From Cladochytrium replicatum (Eukaryota > Chytridiomycota > Chytridiomycetes > Cladochytriales > Cladochytriaceae): a stretch of DNA of 64,000 nucleotides. The stretch spans positions 111,447 to 175,446 of the forward strand of contig JAHLKD010000110.1 of the NCBI GenBank assembly GCA_025526935.1. Direction: 5' to 3'. The position numbers and the translations under genes were made by a program. The notes beneath the pieces were generated by a model. That model made no database searches and was not told where the DNA came from. It saw only the letters and a list, made by a program, of their open reading frames with translations. Positions 34,400-53,360 of the stretch are shown here, in pieces. Position 1 is the first letter of the stretch. Every line of letters begins with the position of its first letter.

Positions 34400-35364
34400 T
34401 TACTCCCCGATCAACTCACGCAGCTGCTGCCTGTCCTCATCAGTCAACAAATTAACCATCCGCGCTACCCTCAGGTCGCTCTTCATTTTGTCAACATCTT
34501 TCGTCCCATTCAACGGCACTATCCCTAAATCCATGGCAAATCGATAAAATACGTGCGCTGGTGTGATCACCAGAGGTTCTTCTTCTTGCTCCGAATCTTG
34601 ATTTTCTGAGTTCAGCAGTCTGACGATGCCCAGGACGCGTGGGTGTTGCAGGATCTTTGGGTTCCCCGTTAAAGTCCAGAACGATTGGTAGGTAGCGGAA
34701 GGAGACGCTGTTCTGAGAAGTTTGCGCAAGTCCGAGTCGTATGCAGTTGTCGCGTAGAATCGGTTCTGAAAATACAAATGTTCGGCGAAATGATAATAGC
34801 TCTGGTGATGCAAGTCAACCAAACCTGTACAACTGTTGGCTTGATCTCTGCCTCGGCCCAGATGCGCTCATACTCAGCGACATCGTATATGTTACTGATA
34901 CCGATTTGCTTCGCAGTGCCACTCTTGACCGCTTCTTCGAACGCTCTCCACACAACCATTGTATCTCTGATGTTCCGGAGAGGAGAATGCAGTACTAGCG
35001 AGTCCACGTACGTCGTACCCAAGTTTTTCAGACTTGCCCTCAGCGATTGCTGAACTTGAGTGGTCAAATCTGTATGCGAATCGTAGGGAATCGGTCTGCT
35101 CGTATCCTGGCCACTCAGCGGCGTGAACTTTGTTTGGATGAAGAGATCATTCCTTGTCACCGGCGGAGAATTATTGCATTGAGGCTGGTATTCGAGAAAG
35201 CTGCGGATTCCTTCACCCACGCCGGGCTCGTTGTAGTGCTTTGGTTGGCAGGCAGTATCTATCCCTCTGAAACCAGCAGAGAGTGCCAGGTGCACCAGTC
35301 GAGCCGTGTCGTCCTTCTTCCAGGCCGTGCCGTACATCATCGGTGGCATTCGCATTGTCGGCAT
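34400..35364 (-). CDS. Aldo-keto reductase family protein
   Basis: Two exons: complement(join(34400..34765,34825..35364)), 301 aa, the usual AKR length. NAD(P)H-dependent aldo-keto reductases reduce carbonyls in a TIM barrel. Landmarks: 'HLALSAGFRGIDTACQPKHY' (catalytic Asp and Tyr), 'DLFIQTKFTPL' (catalytic Lys), 'YVDSLVLHSPL' (catalytic His) and 'GTAKQIGISNIYDVAEYERI'. The spacing DTA-CQPKH-Y differs slightly from the usual DTAxxYGNE. I start at the ATG at 35364; a longer frame upstream begins only with a non-ATG codon. Substrate is unknown. The C-terminal half has an acidic insert 'SENQDSEQEEE' in place of a conserved loop. It is transcribed in the same direction as the Nudix and IDH genes. 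Confidence 0.85.
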
Positions 35365-36241
35365 TGGTAATGACAAGCCACACAAAGTGATCCAAGGTTC
35401 AGATCACAAAACGAATCACCCCAACGAGAACCGGGAATCGGTGGGTGTGCTTGATGGTGAACTGCCAGCATCGGACAAGACTCGAGAAAAGATCACCCTG
35501 TCAACCTGTCAAAGGATCGTGATCCATGTGACGGGCGTTGTTATCTGGTCCATTAACGATCGAATCGTGTGATCCACACAGCAACCCAGCGGATCACAGC
35601 AGTCCTAGCACCAGTTCAGCTATGACTATTTGTGTACAACAAACTCCTTGCCCAACAGTGTCCTCCCGCTCCCAAACTTTCTTTTCCAGCAAGGCACAAA
35701 AGCCACTCACGTTCCGCTTAACGCGAATTCGCGACTTGTACCCCAACACGTTCCTCACGCCGGCGCCGACTCTGCTGCTGCTGGCTAGCGTCTCTCGCCT
35801 CCGTTTGCAGTCCTTTTAACTAGGATTTGTTTTCCCGTGGTCACCCCACGTCACAAGTCTTTGGACTCACTCCAGGTCACCGCCCAGCGAACGGCGGCGA
35901 GGGGCCATTTGCTCTCTATTCTGTTCACTCCAGTCCTTGGAACGTTTCGATTCCATCCCTTTCCTTTTTTTCGTAACAATCGCGATCTTTGGGTACCTCC
36001 GACTGCCTACGCTGGTTTCACGTGAAAGGTAGTTTTTCTGTTCAACTGGAACCAAACGCATATGCAATTACCCTGAACGTAAAAGATCACATTCAACTCC
36101 TTTCTTATGTCCCTTGCTTGTTTGCTCTCAACTTGATCATTTCTCTGACTATGCAACTGTCTCTTTCTGTAGTCTGCCACCTGCCACTGTAAGCTCTGCC
36201 ACAGTTCTATCGGGATTGTATGCGAACGTTGACATATTAAG
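35365..36241. other. Divergent intergenic region between reductase and cyclin-like gene
   Basis: About 880 bp containing the 5' flanks of both genes and C/T-rich stretches near 36000-36180. No conserved coding sequence seen. Confidence 0.6.
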
Positions 36242-38169
36242 ATGATCGGGGATACGTAAGTAACCACTGCTGTTTCTTTCTTTGGCTTGTGTGCTCACAC
36301 TTGGTTTCAGCTTTGACGACAACTGCGGTTCTCGGGTAGCCAGCCAGCCTTTGAAGCAGGTACCGTGCAAATCAATCCCATTCATTTCTCCACTTACTGA
36401 TTCATTGTCGAACGTATCCTGATCTAGGGACAAGCCAACAAGGAGCCTCACGAGAAGGAGAACGATGACCCAAGCACCCCAACCGCCCCAAACCTTACGC
36501 CTCAGAAGCGCAAGATGCCGGAGGAGCAAGCTGTCTACTTGGAATCTGGAAATAAGAGACGCAAGTTGAACGGTAGTCGTTTGTTATTCGTAGGCAAAGA
36601 AGAACGCTAACGCACGTCTGCCGTTTCCTGCAGTCAATCACGACCAAGGATTCAAGGGCTTCGCGGTCGCACCCACTCCTCCTGAAGGATCTGCCTCTCG
36701 TGACGGAACGCCAATCCCTTTGAGATCTCTCACCATCTGCGATGTCCAAGCAGCAAACCTACCCACACCAGAGTCAACACGCAAGGTCTTTGGGCGGGCC
36801 GATCGTGATCAAGACAAGGAAGCAAGCACAGTTACTTCACTCCACTCGACCCCATGCAGTGAATATGGGAAGCTTGCGTCACGCCAGCTCCGCCGTGCCT
36901 CTTGGGAAAAGACGCGAGAACGCCTCGCTGCCAATATGGACTCTTTGAGCGAACCCGATGTATGATCTTCCCTTTACTTATGTGCTGCTTGCTGAAATTT
37001 TTCAAACAGAGGGACGAATTTGAGGACCTACTTGATCAGCTCGCTTGCATGGAAGATCGCGAGTCGGTGAGAATCCTTGATCCTGAGTGGGTCAACAAGA
37101 ACGCCTATGGTAATGCATGTTCACGCTGGTTCCTGGTGAACTGGATGGCATCGGTAAGTGAGTAAGAATTTTCTGTCGTATAGCATGTTTACACATAGCG
37201 ATGTAGATGAGTTGTGAGCAAAACCTCCAGCGAACCACCTTTCATATAGCTGTCGAACTTATGGATGCAGTTGGCACGGCTGCAGCACAGAAGGGGTTAA
37301 CTATCGCTCAAGACGACCTCCAGCTGTTGGCTGCAAGTTGCTTGACTTGGGGACAGGCAATCGAGGTGGGCAGAACTATGGATATTGCACATCTTCTCCT
37401 AATTTGGATTGTTTAGGAATATTTGCCACCCGATTATCAACAGAATGTCCTATGGGCTCTCGTTGAAGGCAATACTGATAAGGAAGCCGCGCAGGAAGAA
37501 TGCCGCAAACTTGGGCGCATGATCATCAACATGATTCACGTAAGCTTAACGGTCATCGTGCGTACAGGCTACGTCTTAACATTGTAAATAGCTGCTGGGA
37601 CACCAATTCACAGTTGCGAATCCCACTGCTTTCGAGCACTTGTTGTTGATCTTCCGGCGGCACCGTGAGACGAAGAGAGCCCCTCATGACGAGAATGGAG
37701 TTCAGAACAACCACTTGCCGCCCGTTTTCCCACAACTATTGTTTCGCACGTCTGCCGACTTTCTTGACTTCGCGACCGCGGACAACGCTTCGATGGAGTA
37801 CCCTCGAGCCGTTCTTGCCGCGGCAGTGTTCGATGTCGTTTCCAAGCACGGTTTGTTTTCGTCTTTGAATTTTTGAAAGCAGTTTTATTTATTTTTTCTT
37901 TAGCTGATGATGAAGAGGTGTTTGAGTCAATGACTGGATATTCTCGTCAAGACATCGATCGCTGCACCGAGTGGCTCGAGCGCATCTGGACGACCTTCGA
38001 GAGGTACTACCAGTGTATCGAAGGTCTTCCTCAGTGCAGGCAACCACCTTTGGCGCTTGAATTGTCCACGATGGTAAGATTGAACTAACATAGACTCTTT
38101 GTGAAGCTAAGAGCTATCTTTTAGATGGATATTTGGCAGGATTATACCCAAGGCCGAACCCTACTGTGA
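36242..38169 (+). CDS. Divergent cyclin-box protein
   Basis: Ten exons: join(36242..36255,36311..36359,36428..36572,36634..36959,37010..37153,37207..37365,37417..37539,37592..37850,37904..38073,38125..38169), 477 aa. The first exon is 14 nt (MIGD plus two bases). Residues 1-175 are polar, with 'LTPQKRKMPEE' and a basic 'NKRRKL' that could be a nuclear signal, plus several S/T-P sites. From ~230 a cyclin fold is suggested by 'ACSRWFLVNWMASMS' (the R-x-LVDW helix), 'RTTFHIAVELMDAV', 'LQLLAASCLTWGQAIEEYLP' and a second half with 'VFESMTGYSRQDIDRCTEWL'. Cyclins activate CDKs and are degraded periodically. The invariant cyclin-box Lys appears to be replaced by Ala. Its subtype (E/A-like or otherwise) cannot be fixed. 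All splice joins close in frame. Confidence 0.75.
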
Positions 38170-38625
38170 ATAACTTCTGTACATTAACCAAGATAGTGTG
38201 GAGAATGAGATTTTTTGACTCGGAAAGAGCCAAGACACTCTCTCGTCTCTATAAACTTTTATTTCTTCCTGTCTTTACTCTATTCATTCTTTCAGTTTCA
38301 GATGGAATGGTTTCTGAACCCCTAGCATCAACTGTGTGCATTTTCGAGAAGATAGCTGTGCATATATTTATTGCTTTGTTTATGTAAAGTTCGCAAACTT
38401 TATGACATTTGATTTCATGCTCACAACACGGTCACATGACTCGCGCGTCCTGTCACAAATCCCACCGACTCCACAATCCACAGTTTCCAACCCGTGTGCC
38501 ACTGCAGCATCCATCAAATCTAGAGCACTTTCTCATACACCATAGCGTCTTTGGTTGTCGAAAACCGGATCGTTCTATTTATACCTGCTACCACTGTTAT
38601 TTGGGCGAAAAGGAACGATATTGCC
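38170..38625. other. Intergenic upstream of ROCK, nothing recognised
   Basis: 456 bp spacer with T-rich and C-rich patches. It holds the promoter of the kinase at 38626. Confidence 0.6.
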
Positions 38626-44145
<5,520 letters not shown>

Positions 44146-44404
44146 AAGAACATAGAGTAGTTAGTGCTATTGCTTGATAAGGCTGTCTGATATGTCATTT
44201 GTGGGTCAGTCTTCATCGGTTATTTTTTTGGAGGTGCATATGGTGGCTTCATTTGCATTCATGAGAGTAGTGGGAATTATTTGTAACATTCGACATTCTA
44301 ATTATGAACACACTTGCCCTGATTGTCTCACCGCTTCCCACAACACTCCAAATAGAACCGCACCAAAATTTTCCTTAATACTCCAAAATAAGCAGCCATT
44401 TAAA

Positions 44405-44794
44405 TTACAAGGAGTTGATCATTTTGGAGTAGGCTTGGTTGAGCTCGGCTTTAAGCCGAATGCGACGAGGCGACAATGTGGGAACAGAGCATGGTCGGTA
44501 GGGAGGTGGTGCGACCAACGGGTCAACAAGAGGCCGATTCTTTTGCGATAGTCCTTGTACGTGGTTTCCTGCGGATCTTTCCACAAACATTCCAGGCTCT
44601 CCTTTCCGGAGCTGATATGCAGTAATCAGACACTCATTCACACTTCGGATAAATTTACCTCATACATGGATAGGGTATGTTTCTGGTCCGTATTCAGCCT
44701 TGATTCGCCTCACAAACTTCATCATTTCATCCACTTTTTGTAAATGTTCGTTGTCTGAATTTCCAACTCTTCCCACGCTCTCATAAGTGCTCAT
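44405..44794 (-). CDS. Small hypothetical protein, two exons
   Basis: Exon 1 is 44666..44794 (43 codons: 'MSTYESVGRVGNSDNEHLQK', 'KFVRRIKAEYGPETYPIH'). Two acceptors keep frame. The one at 44611 gives 111 aa ending 'KAELNQAYSKMINSL' (stop 44405). The one at 44601 gives 103 aa with 'ESLECLWKDPQETTYKDYRK' (stop 44419). Both tails look protein-like, and I cannot decide between them. The family is not recognised. The protein is hydrophilic, without signal peptide or membrane segment. It is divergent from NVL with ~180 bp between ATGs, and convergent with ROCK (259 bp between stops). Confidence 0.5.
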
Positions 44795-44976
44795 AGAGTG
44801 TTGGAGATAATGATCTCTGTCCACAGGTAATCTTGCTGTGGTTGTCTTTGATCTGACCACGAACGGCGGAGGATGCTGCGTTTGCGTCGCCCTGGTTCTC
44901 CATCGTGATCCGGATCCATCCACCCACAAATTGGTTTTTGGCATGTCACGTGTCGTTAGTTTTGATTTTCGCACCG

Positions 44977-47843
<2,867 letters not shown>

Positions 47844-48018
47844 TGACATTGCCCTTCTAAGTTTTATTAAATGCCAAGCCATTTTGTCTTTTATTTTCCA
47901 AAATGATCACTACAGATCTGACTCTTTGATCTGATCTGGCGTGGCTTGGCTCGTGTTTTTGGGGTTTAAGAAGAGGCCGCAATCAGCAGGAGTTATCACA
48001 CTGCATTCAACAGCGATC

Positions 48019-50335
48019 ATGGCACTCAAAGTTCCCACTCATCTCAAGGGTAAAGTATCTTGCTTGAAAGACGTCTTTCCTGGACGCTGATCCTCCAACA
48101 CTCCAAGACAATGACTTTGTGCGCACCAAGTTGGTCTGCACAATTGGCCCAGGTGAGCGTTCTCTCCATTGATTTGACCCTGAGAGTTGATCTGAGAATG
48201 CTTTGAAAATAAAAGCCTCCGCGAACAAAGACATGCTGGCCAAAATGATCGACGAAGGGATGGACATTTTGAGGTTGAACATGACACACGCCGACAAGGC
48301 GTTTGCCGCAGAAGTCATCAAAATGCTCAGAGAATACATGGATGAAACAAAGACCGCTGCTCAGATTGGAATCTGGCTGGACATCAATGGACCGAAAGTC
48401 CGGTATAATAGTTCCCTCATTGCTTCACAATATGCCAAACTAACGCCGCTTAAACAGAACTGGCGCGCTTCAGGACGGAAAACCTGTCTATGTTCGCGCG
48501 GGCGACGACTTCCTGTTCGTGAACGACTATTCCGTGGTCGGTGATAGCACAAAGGTTGCAACAACCTACACGAAGAAGCTGCTCGAAGTTGGCGACCAGT
48601 TATTTGTTGATGACGGTTTGCTGTCATTCACTGTAGTGGAGAGACTTCCGGATGCTATCCGAACTATCGCTGACAACTCCGGCGAGTGCATATCAGCTTT
48701 TTGCTTGATCTTATTCTGATATCTAAAATGGGCAGGTTATCTTGGAGAGCACAAAGGCATCAACTTCCCTCGGCGAATCATTGATGATCTTCCTGCCTTG
48801 AGCGAGAAAGATAAATCCGACATCGAATTTGGTCTGGCCCAAGATGTTGACTTCATCTCGCTTTCCTGCATTCGAAGTGCAGATGATGTGGAAGAGGCAA
48901 GGTATGCTTTCCTCAACTCATGTAGCTGCGGTACCCTTTTCAATTGCATTGTCCTAATGTATATTCTCTCGGAACCATCTAACACGGTTCCATATACACA
49001 AAGTAGGATGTTGATCGGAAACGCCAAAGTTAAGCTTCTCGCAAAAATCGAAAACGAGAGTGGGATGGAGAACTTTGACAGCATCCTGCAGCTCGCGGAC
49101 GGTATTGTGATTGACCGAGGATATCTCGGTGCCGAGGTGGACGTGGAGTCTGTCACGATTAACCAGAAGAAGATGATTGCCTTGGTAAAGACCATAGCAT
49201 AGAAACAGTTCCATTCCAAATACTTAAACTCTTTGCACTCGTAGGCTAACATGGCAGGAAAGCCGGTTTTCCTGGCTAACCAGATGCTCGAATCTATGAA
49301 CACGAACCCTCGCCCCACTCGGTAAGATTCCCATACAGAAAACGGTGGTATTTCACACATATTGATGGCTTTTGCATTTTGCGCGTCGCTTCATTCTCAG
49401 TGCGGAAGCCGCAGGTGCGTGACTCTATTTTAGTGCAAAATTATGTTTAACCATTTATTCTGTAGATGTTGTACGTTTGGAAACACAATGCCTTTCCCTA
49501 CTTTGCAAACTGAACTTGACTAGGCAAACGCTGTAATCGACGGAGTCGATGGACTTGTTTTGTCAGCGGAGACTGCCGTTGGTATGAATTTTTGTGGTCT
49601 CGTTGGCGCAGTTCTGACAAGTCACAATTTCCAGGTCAATACATTCTCGAATCACTCCAATGCGCACGGAAGATTGCAGCTTCGAGCGAGAAAAACACAA
49701 ACTGTACAACATCTTTCAAACCCTTGTTTCTGCTTTACTGACAGCTCTGCAAAAGATTACGAGTACCAACTCAAGATGATGCGCTCCATTCCTAAACCCG
49801 TGGGAGTTTCTGAGTCGATTGCTTCCGGTGCCGTCATTTGCGCTCGCCAGATCAACGCCGCAGTGATTATTTCGATTACGGAGCTTGGTGGTACGGCACG
49901 GCTTGTTGCAAAGTACAGGCCGCAGATCCCCGTCATTGCCGCCACTCATGTCGCTCAGACGGCCAGGCAGTTGAACCTGTGCTTTGGACTTCGGATGTAC
50001 CATCACACTGGATCACCTGTAAGAACAGCATATTGGCTTATTGGTGAAATTGTTTAAGGTTTTTGTTCAGGAAACAATTCTGCAAGGTACTCTTAAATAT
50101 GCAGTTGCCCTTGGAATTTGTAAAGTAGGTGATATTGCAGTGGTGACTTCGGGCAAGGTACGTGCGGCTGATTTCACGACAGCAGACGGTACTCATCGGT
50201 ATTTCTGTAGGCTATTGGGTTCCTCGAAGGTACCACCACCAAAATGCAAGGTAAACTGTTGATTACAATCATCTTAATTAAAATTAAGCTAAACATTTGG
50301 ACTTAGTGGTCACGATCAAGGAGGACTCCTTGTAA
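48019..50335 (+). CDS. PYK1: Pyruvate kinase
   Basis: Fifteen exons: join(48019..48049,48108..48152,48216..48402,48458..48681,48736..48901,49007..49184,49245..49321,49401..49414,49466..49470,49524..49581,49635..49703,49756..50018,50071..50157,50211..50250,50307..50335), 490 aa. It converts phosphoenolpyruvate and ADP to pyruvate and ATP, the last step of glycolysis. Family blocks: 'RTKLVCTIGP', 'GMDILRLNMTHA', 'WLDINGPKVRTG', 'KGINFPRRIIDDLPALSEKD', 'LLAKIENESGMENFDSIL', 'GKPVFLANQMLESMNTNPRP', 'RAEAADVANAVIDGVDGLVL' and 'SAETAVGQYILESL'. Exon 9 is 5 nt (ATGTT), required for 'AADVANAV' and the frame. Exon 8 is 14 nt. Intron 4 is GC-AG (GCGAGT donor), the only way to make 'DNSGYLGEHKG'. Some usual residues differ (MTHA for FSHG, WLDINGPKVR for LDTKGPEIR). 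Confidence 0.93.
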
Positions 50336-51379
50336 TACTTCCGGAAAAATGCTCGATTCACTTTACATTTCGTCATTTCGTCGCATTGCCTTGAATTGTG
50401 CGAAATTGCTCAGTGTAAGCGCCAGTATCGCATTTCTCTGTGTTCTTCATACAAGCTAATGTGCGGCAGCAAAATTATAATGAAAACAAAGGAATGTACG
50501 AATATCTCATACTGTACAAACGAAGCAAAAAGAGCGTATAAACCGCCATGCGCACACTGTCATCAACTACTACCAAACTTTCGTCATTGATGGTGATACC
50601 GTCGATGATCTCGGTTTCATTTATCTCTTGTTGCCTGAATTTTCCATGATTTTCCAAGATGTCTGCAGCGTGCTATGGTGATAACTTTTTTGTCTTTAAC
50701 TAATCGGCTTTCTAACGTTTCTCGCTCGTGGCTAGCAAGCATTAATTCGATGCGCTTTTCGTACAGTGAAGGAGATTTGAGGCGGGGAGTGCAGGGGAAG
50801 GAAGACGAGAATACCACCTTAATTAAACTTCAAGATCAAGATCATCTCGACGTGAAGAAACAGGGTCACTTGCATAAGAGTTCACTTGTGGAATCCCCTC
50901 TTGTAGATTGCAGGCACATCAATGCATAAATTGTCTTCATTCCTCTTGCAGTCACTTCGAAAAACAATCCGACAGGATGAACGGTTCACTCCAACGGTCC
51001 GGATCAAAATTTCCACGGTTTTACCATCGTTGTAACGTAGTCCCCCGTTGGCAATGAAAATAGTGCACGCTTGCTAGTAACAGCAAATATTGCGAACCGG
51101 GTTGGACCGCACCTTCCCACTTTCATCCTTCGCAAGCAATCTGTCCATCACGTCGAGATCACGTGGCGTCGCAGTTCGGTTGAGCCCTTGTTCTTTGCGG
51201 TTCTCTCTGACAGTAGCAAATAGAACGTTAGCGTGGACATGCTTCCGCACCTCCGATGTGTCAATCTCCCCAAACAGCTTCCAAAGGATCTTCGGAAATA
51301 ACTGACCGTTTCACTACAATGGATAAAATGTCCGCGAGGATACTTAATCGCCGGGGCATTTTCGCCTTGATCCAACAAC
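50336..51379. other. Intergenic, nothing recognised
   Basis: Open stretches (for example 50675-50929, plus strand) lack conserved motifs. Weak protein-like text upstream of the SEL1 pseudogene (about 51200-51330) could be more of that pseudogene. Confidence 0.4.
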
Positions 51380-51960
51380 ATGTTGGCGATTGTTCCAAAA
51401 GTCGGAGCTGAAAGCAACCTGAGCCATGTAGTAACAGGAGGTCGAAATCAGTTTTTTCTCATGAGAGACGTTGCACATGCAGTACTGTGGTACAAAGAAT
51501 CTGCACACCAGGGAAACACTGCAGCACAAAACAATCTCAGTTTATGTTATCAAAATAGTGTCGGAGTATAGAAAGATCTGAATCAAGCAATGGAGTTATT
51601 CAAAAAAAGGATTCTACCGCTGCACATGATACACGCTTTGTGCAACCTTGGCTTGTGCTACCTGATGTGTTGTTAAAGAAGTATGATGCAGCCGCACAAA
51701 AGTTGTTTGAGAGTTTCAAAGAAGCTGGGCAACTTGAATGCAAATACACTTTTGCATGAGCTCTTGCCCAAAAGTTGAGGAGGCTATTAGGGAGGCAGAG
51801 TGATGACATGTATGAGATGTTTTGGGAAACAAACCGTAACGGAAAGTCCGGGAAATGTAAAATTGTAACAACCGTGGTAGAGGGTAGGGAGGAATGTAAA
51901 CATTCATTGAAGTCTAAGCCACACAAATTAATCTCGCAATCACGTGATGCCCACAATGTC
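51380..51960 (+). pseudogene. SEL1-repeat pseudogene
   Basis: A plus frame reads 'DVAHAVLWYKESAHQGNTAA' and 'QNNLSLCYQNSVGV', then an in-frame TAG (51569-51571), then 'KDLNQAMELFKK' in the same frame. This is the SEL1/TPR-like repeat consensus (A..WY..AA..G...A...L...Y..G.GV..D...A...). After a frame change, 'AAAQKLFESFKEAGQLECKY' looks like a further repeat. SEL1 repeats usually serve as adaptor scaffolds, often fused to kinases in fungi. Start and end are not definable, and the stop plus frame change mark it as non-functional. Confidence 0.6.
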
Positions 51961-53282
51961 CCAAATAAAATAAACAGTTAAAACGGACATGACTATTACA
52001 TATCACCCAAATCACAAGAATGGAATGTAAAAACATGTATGGAATGTATGAAAAAGTAACGATCAAGAGAGAACATGTTTACGTTTGTAATCACAGAGAA
52101 TGCAGGCAGAATTTTTAAGATTGGTTTCTGACATCCATTCAGTGTCAGTCTTTCAAGCAGATAACCCAATAATTTGATCAAGGACATCATCTTGCCACCG
52201 CGAGACTTGTGGACAATAATTCCTTCAACTTCATTCGCCATCTTCACCATGTCTACTGACAGGAGAAGGGCCAGAATAGGAAGGATGGTAAACTGTAACG
52301 TCCAAAGAGGGGCGATTAGCTTCCAATTCCGAAATATTCGCAACTGGGTGAATTTAAGTGTTTTTGAAGTTTAAGTTTATAATCGCTGTCATTAATCATT
52401 CCAATGATTTCATAAGGAACAATAGTTGAAGTTTTGCAGACTTATGTCCATGTATAAGGTCATCATTGTCTATAGAGACTTGTTTTGAAGTCGGTGGGCA
52501 TTAGTATATCGAGCTTAACAATCTTGAACTTTGCGCATAAGATCTTTAACAGTGACAATGTAGCTTCTATTTCCTTAACACGTTATGCTACCGGCAATGC
52601 CAAAAATACAACAAAAAATAAAATAGACGTGATTGTTACAAAAATCGAACACATTCATCCTTTTTGCAAATGGACTTGTGGGTGTTAATTTCAAAGATGG
52701 GTTGAAACGACACAGCTATTGCTTGTCCATTCAATTTGATGCCTTAGATAATGAGCCGATCATACCATACACTAGCAAGGTTTTGATCTCAAAAGTAACC
52801 CATCTCGAGGTCCAGTTTCTTTGTAAGTGCATTGGTGACTTTGAAAGTGTGATGAAGGTGCAACGGCCCGAAGCAGGGTTGGACCTGTTTTCACAAATTA
52901 GGACGGACTTCCCAGCGGCAGAACCTCCAGTTTTATCAAAAACGTACCCCTTTGCAGTGTGCTTTCCACATGTCGTATGTGGGCATTGCAAACAGACATG
53001 TTTAATCAAATCCCTGGGTTATTCAGCATAGTGTTAGCTAATTGTTGGGAGATTCATTCACTTCCCAAATGACTGGAGATGATGACGTTGCCCGACGCAA
53101 CCCAAATCTGACGCATTACGGACCCGGGAACTACTACCATATTGAAAGATAGTACTGTATTGAAAAATAGTAGAAAATTGTTTTAATCTATATATAATGT
53201 TGAAAAATAGTAGAAAGTTCGCTTTCTTCTACAACCCGTAACACTGCAGTAAGAGTCTCATTGTCTCCAAGTTGAGGTGAAA
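51961..53282. other. Gene-poor A/T-rich spacer
   Basis: An open plus frame at 52633-53031 (about 130 codons) has no recognised motif. Near 53150-53220 the 17-nt string TTGAAAAATAGTAGAAA occurs twice (about 53160 and 53202). Nothing else is supported. Confidence 0.4.
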
Positions 53283-53354
53283 CTCCCTCGCCGGGAATCG
53301 AACCCGGGCCGTCTCGGTGAGAGCGAGAAATCCTAGCCACTGGACCACGAAGGA
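53283..53354 (-). tRNA. tRNA-Glu (anticodon CTC)
   Basis: Read on the minus strand from 53354: TCCTTCGTGGTCCAGTGGCT, then an anticodon arm TCTCG-CTCTCAC-CGAGA with CTC in the loop, then the T arm with the B box GGTTCGATTCC, and a 3' stem CGAGGGA plus discriminator G. The 7-bp acceptor stem (TCCTTCG/CGAGGGA) pairs with one T-G wobble. Length is 72 nt without intron; CCA is not encoded. A box TGGTCCAGTGG fits Pol III initiation. No run of four or more T is seen right after the gene. A LINE derivative begins ~8 bp from its 5' end. Confidence 0.95.
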
Positions 53355-53360
53355 ATTGTC

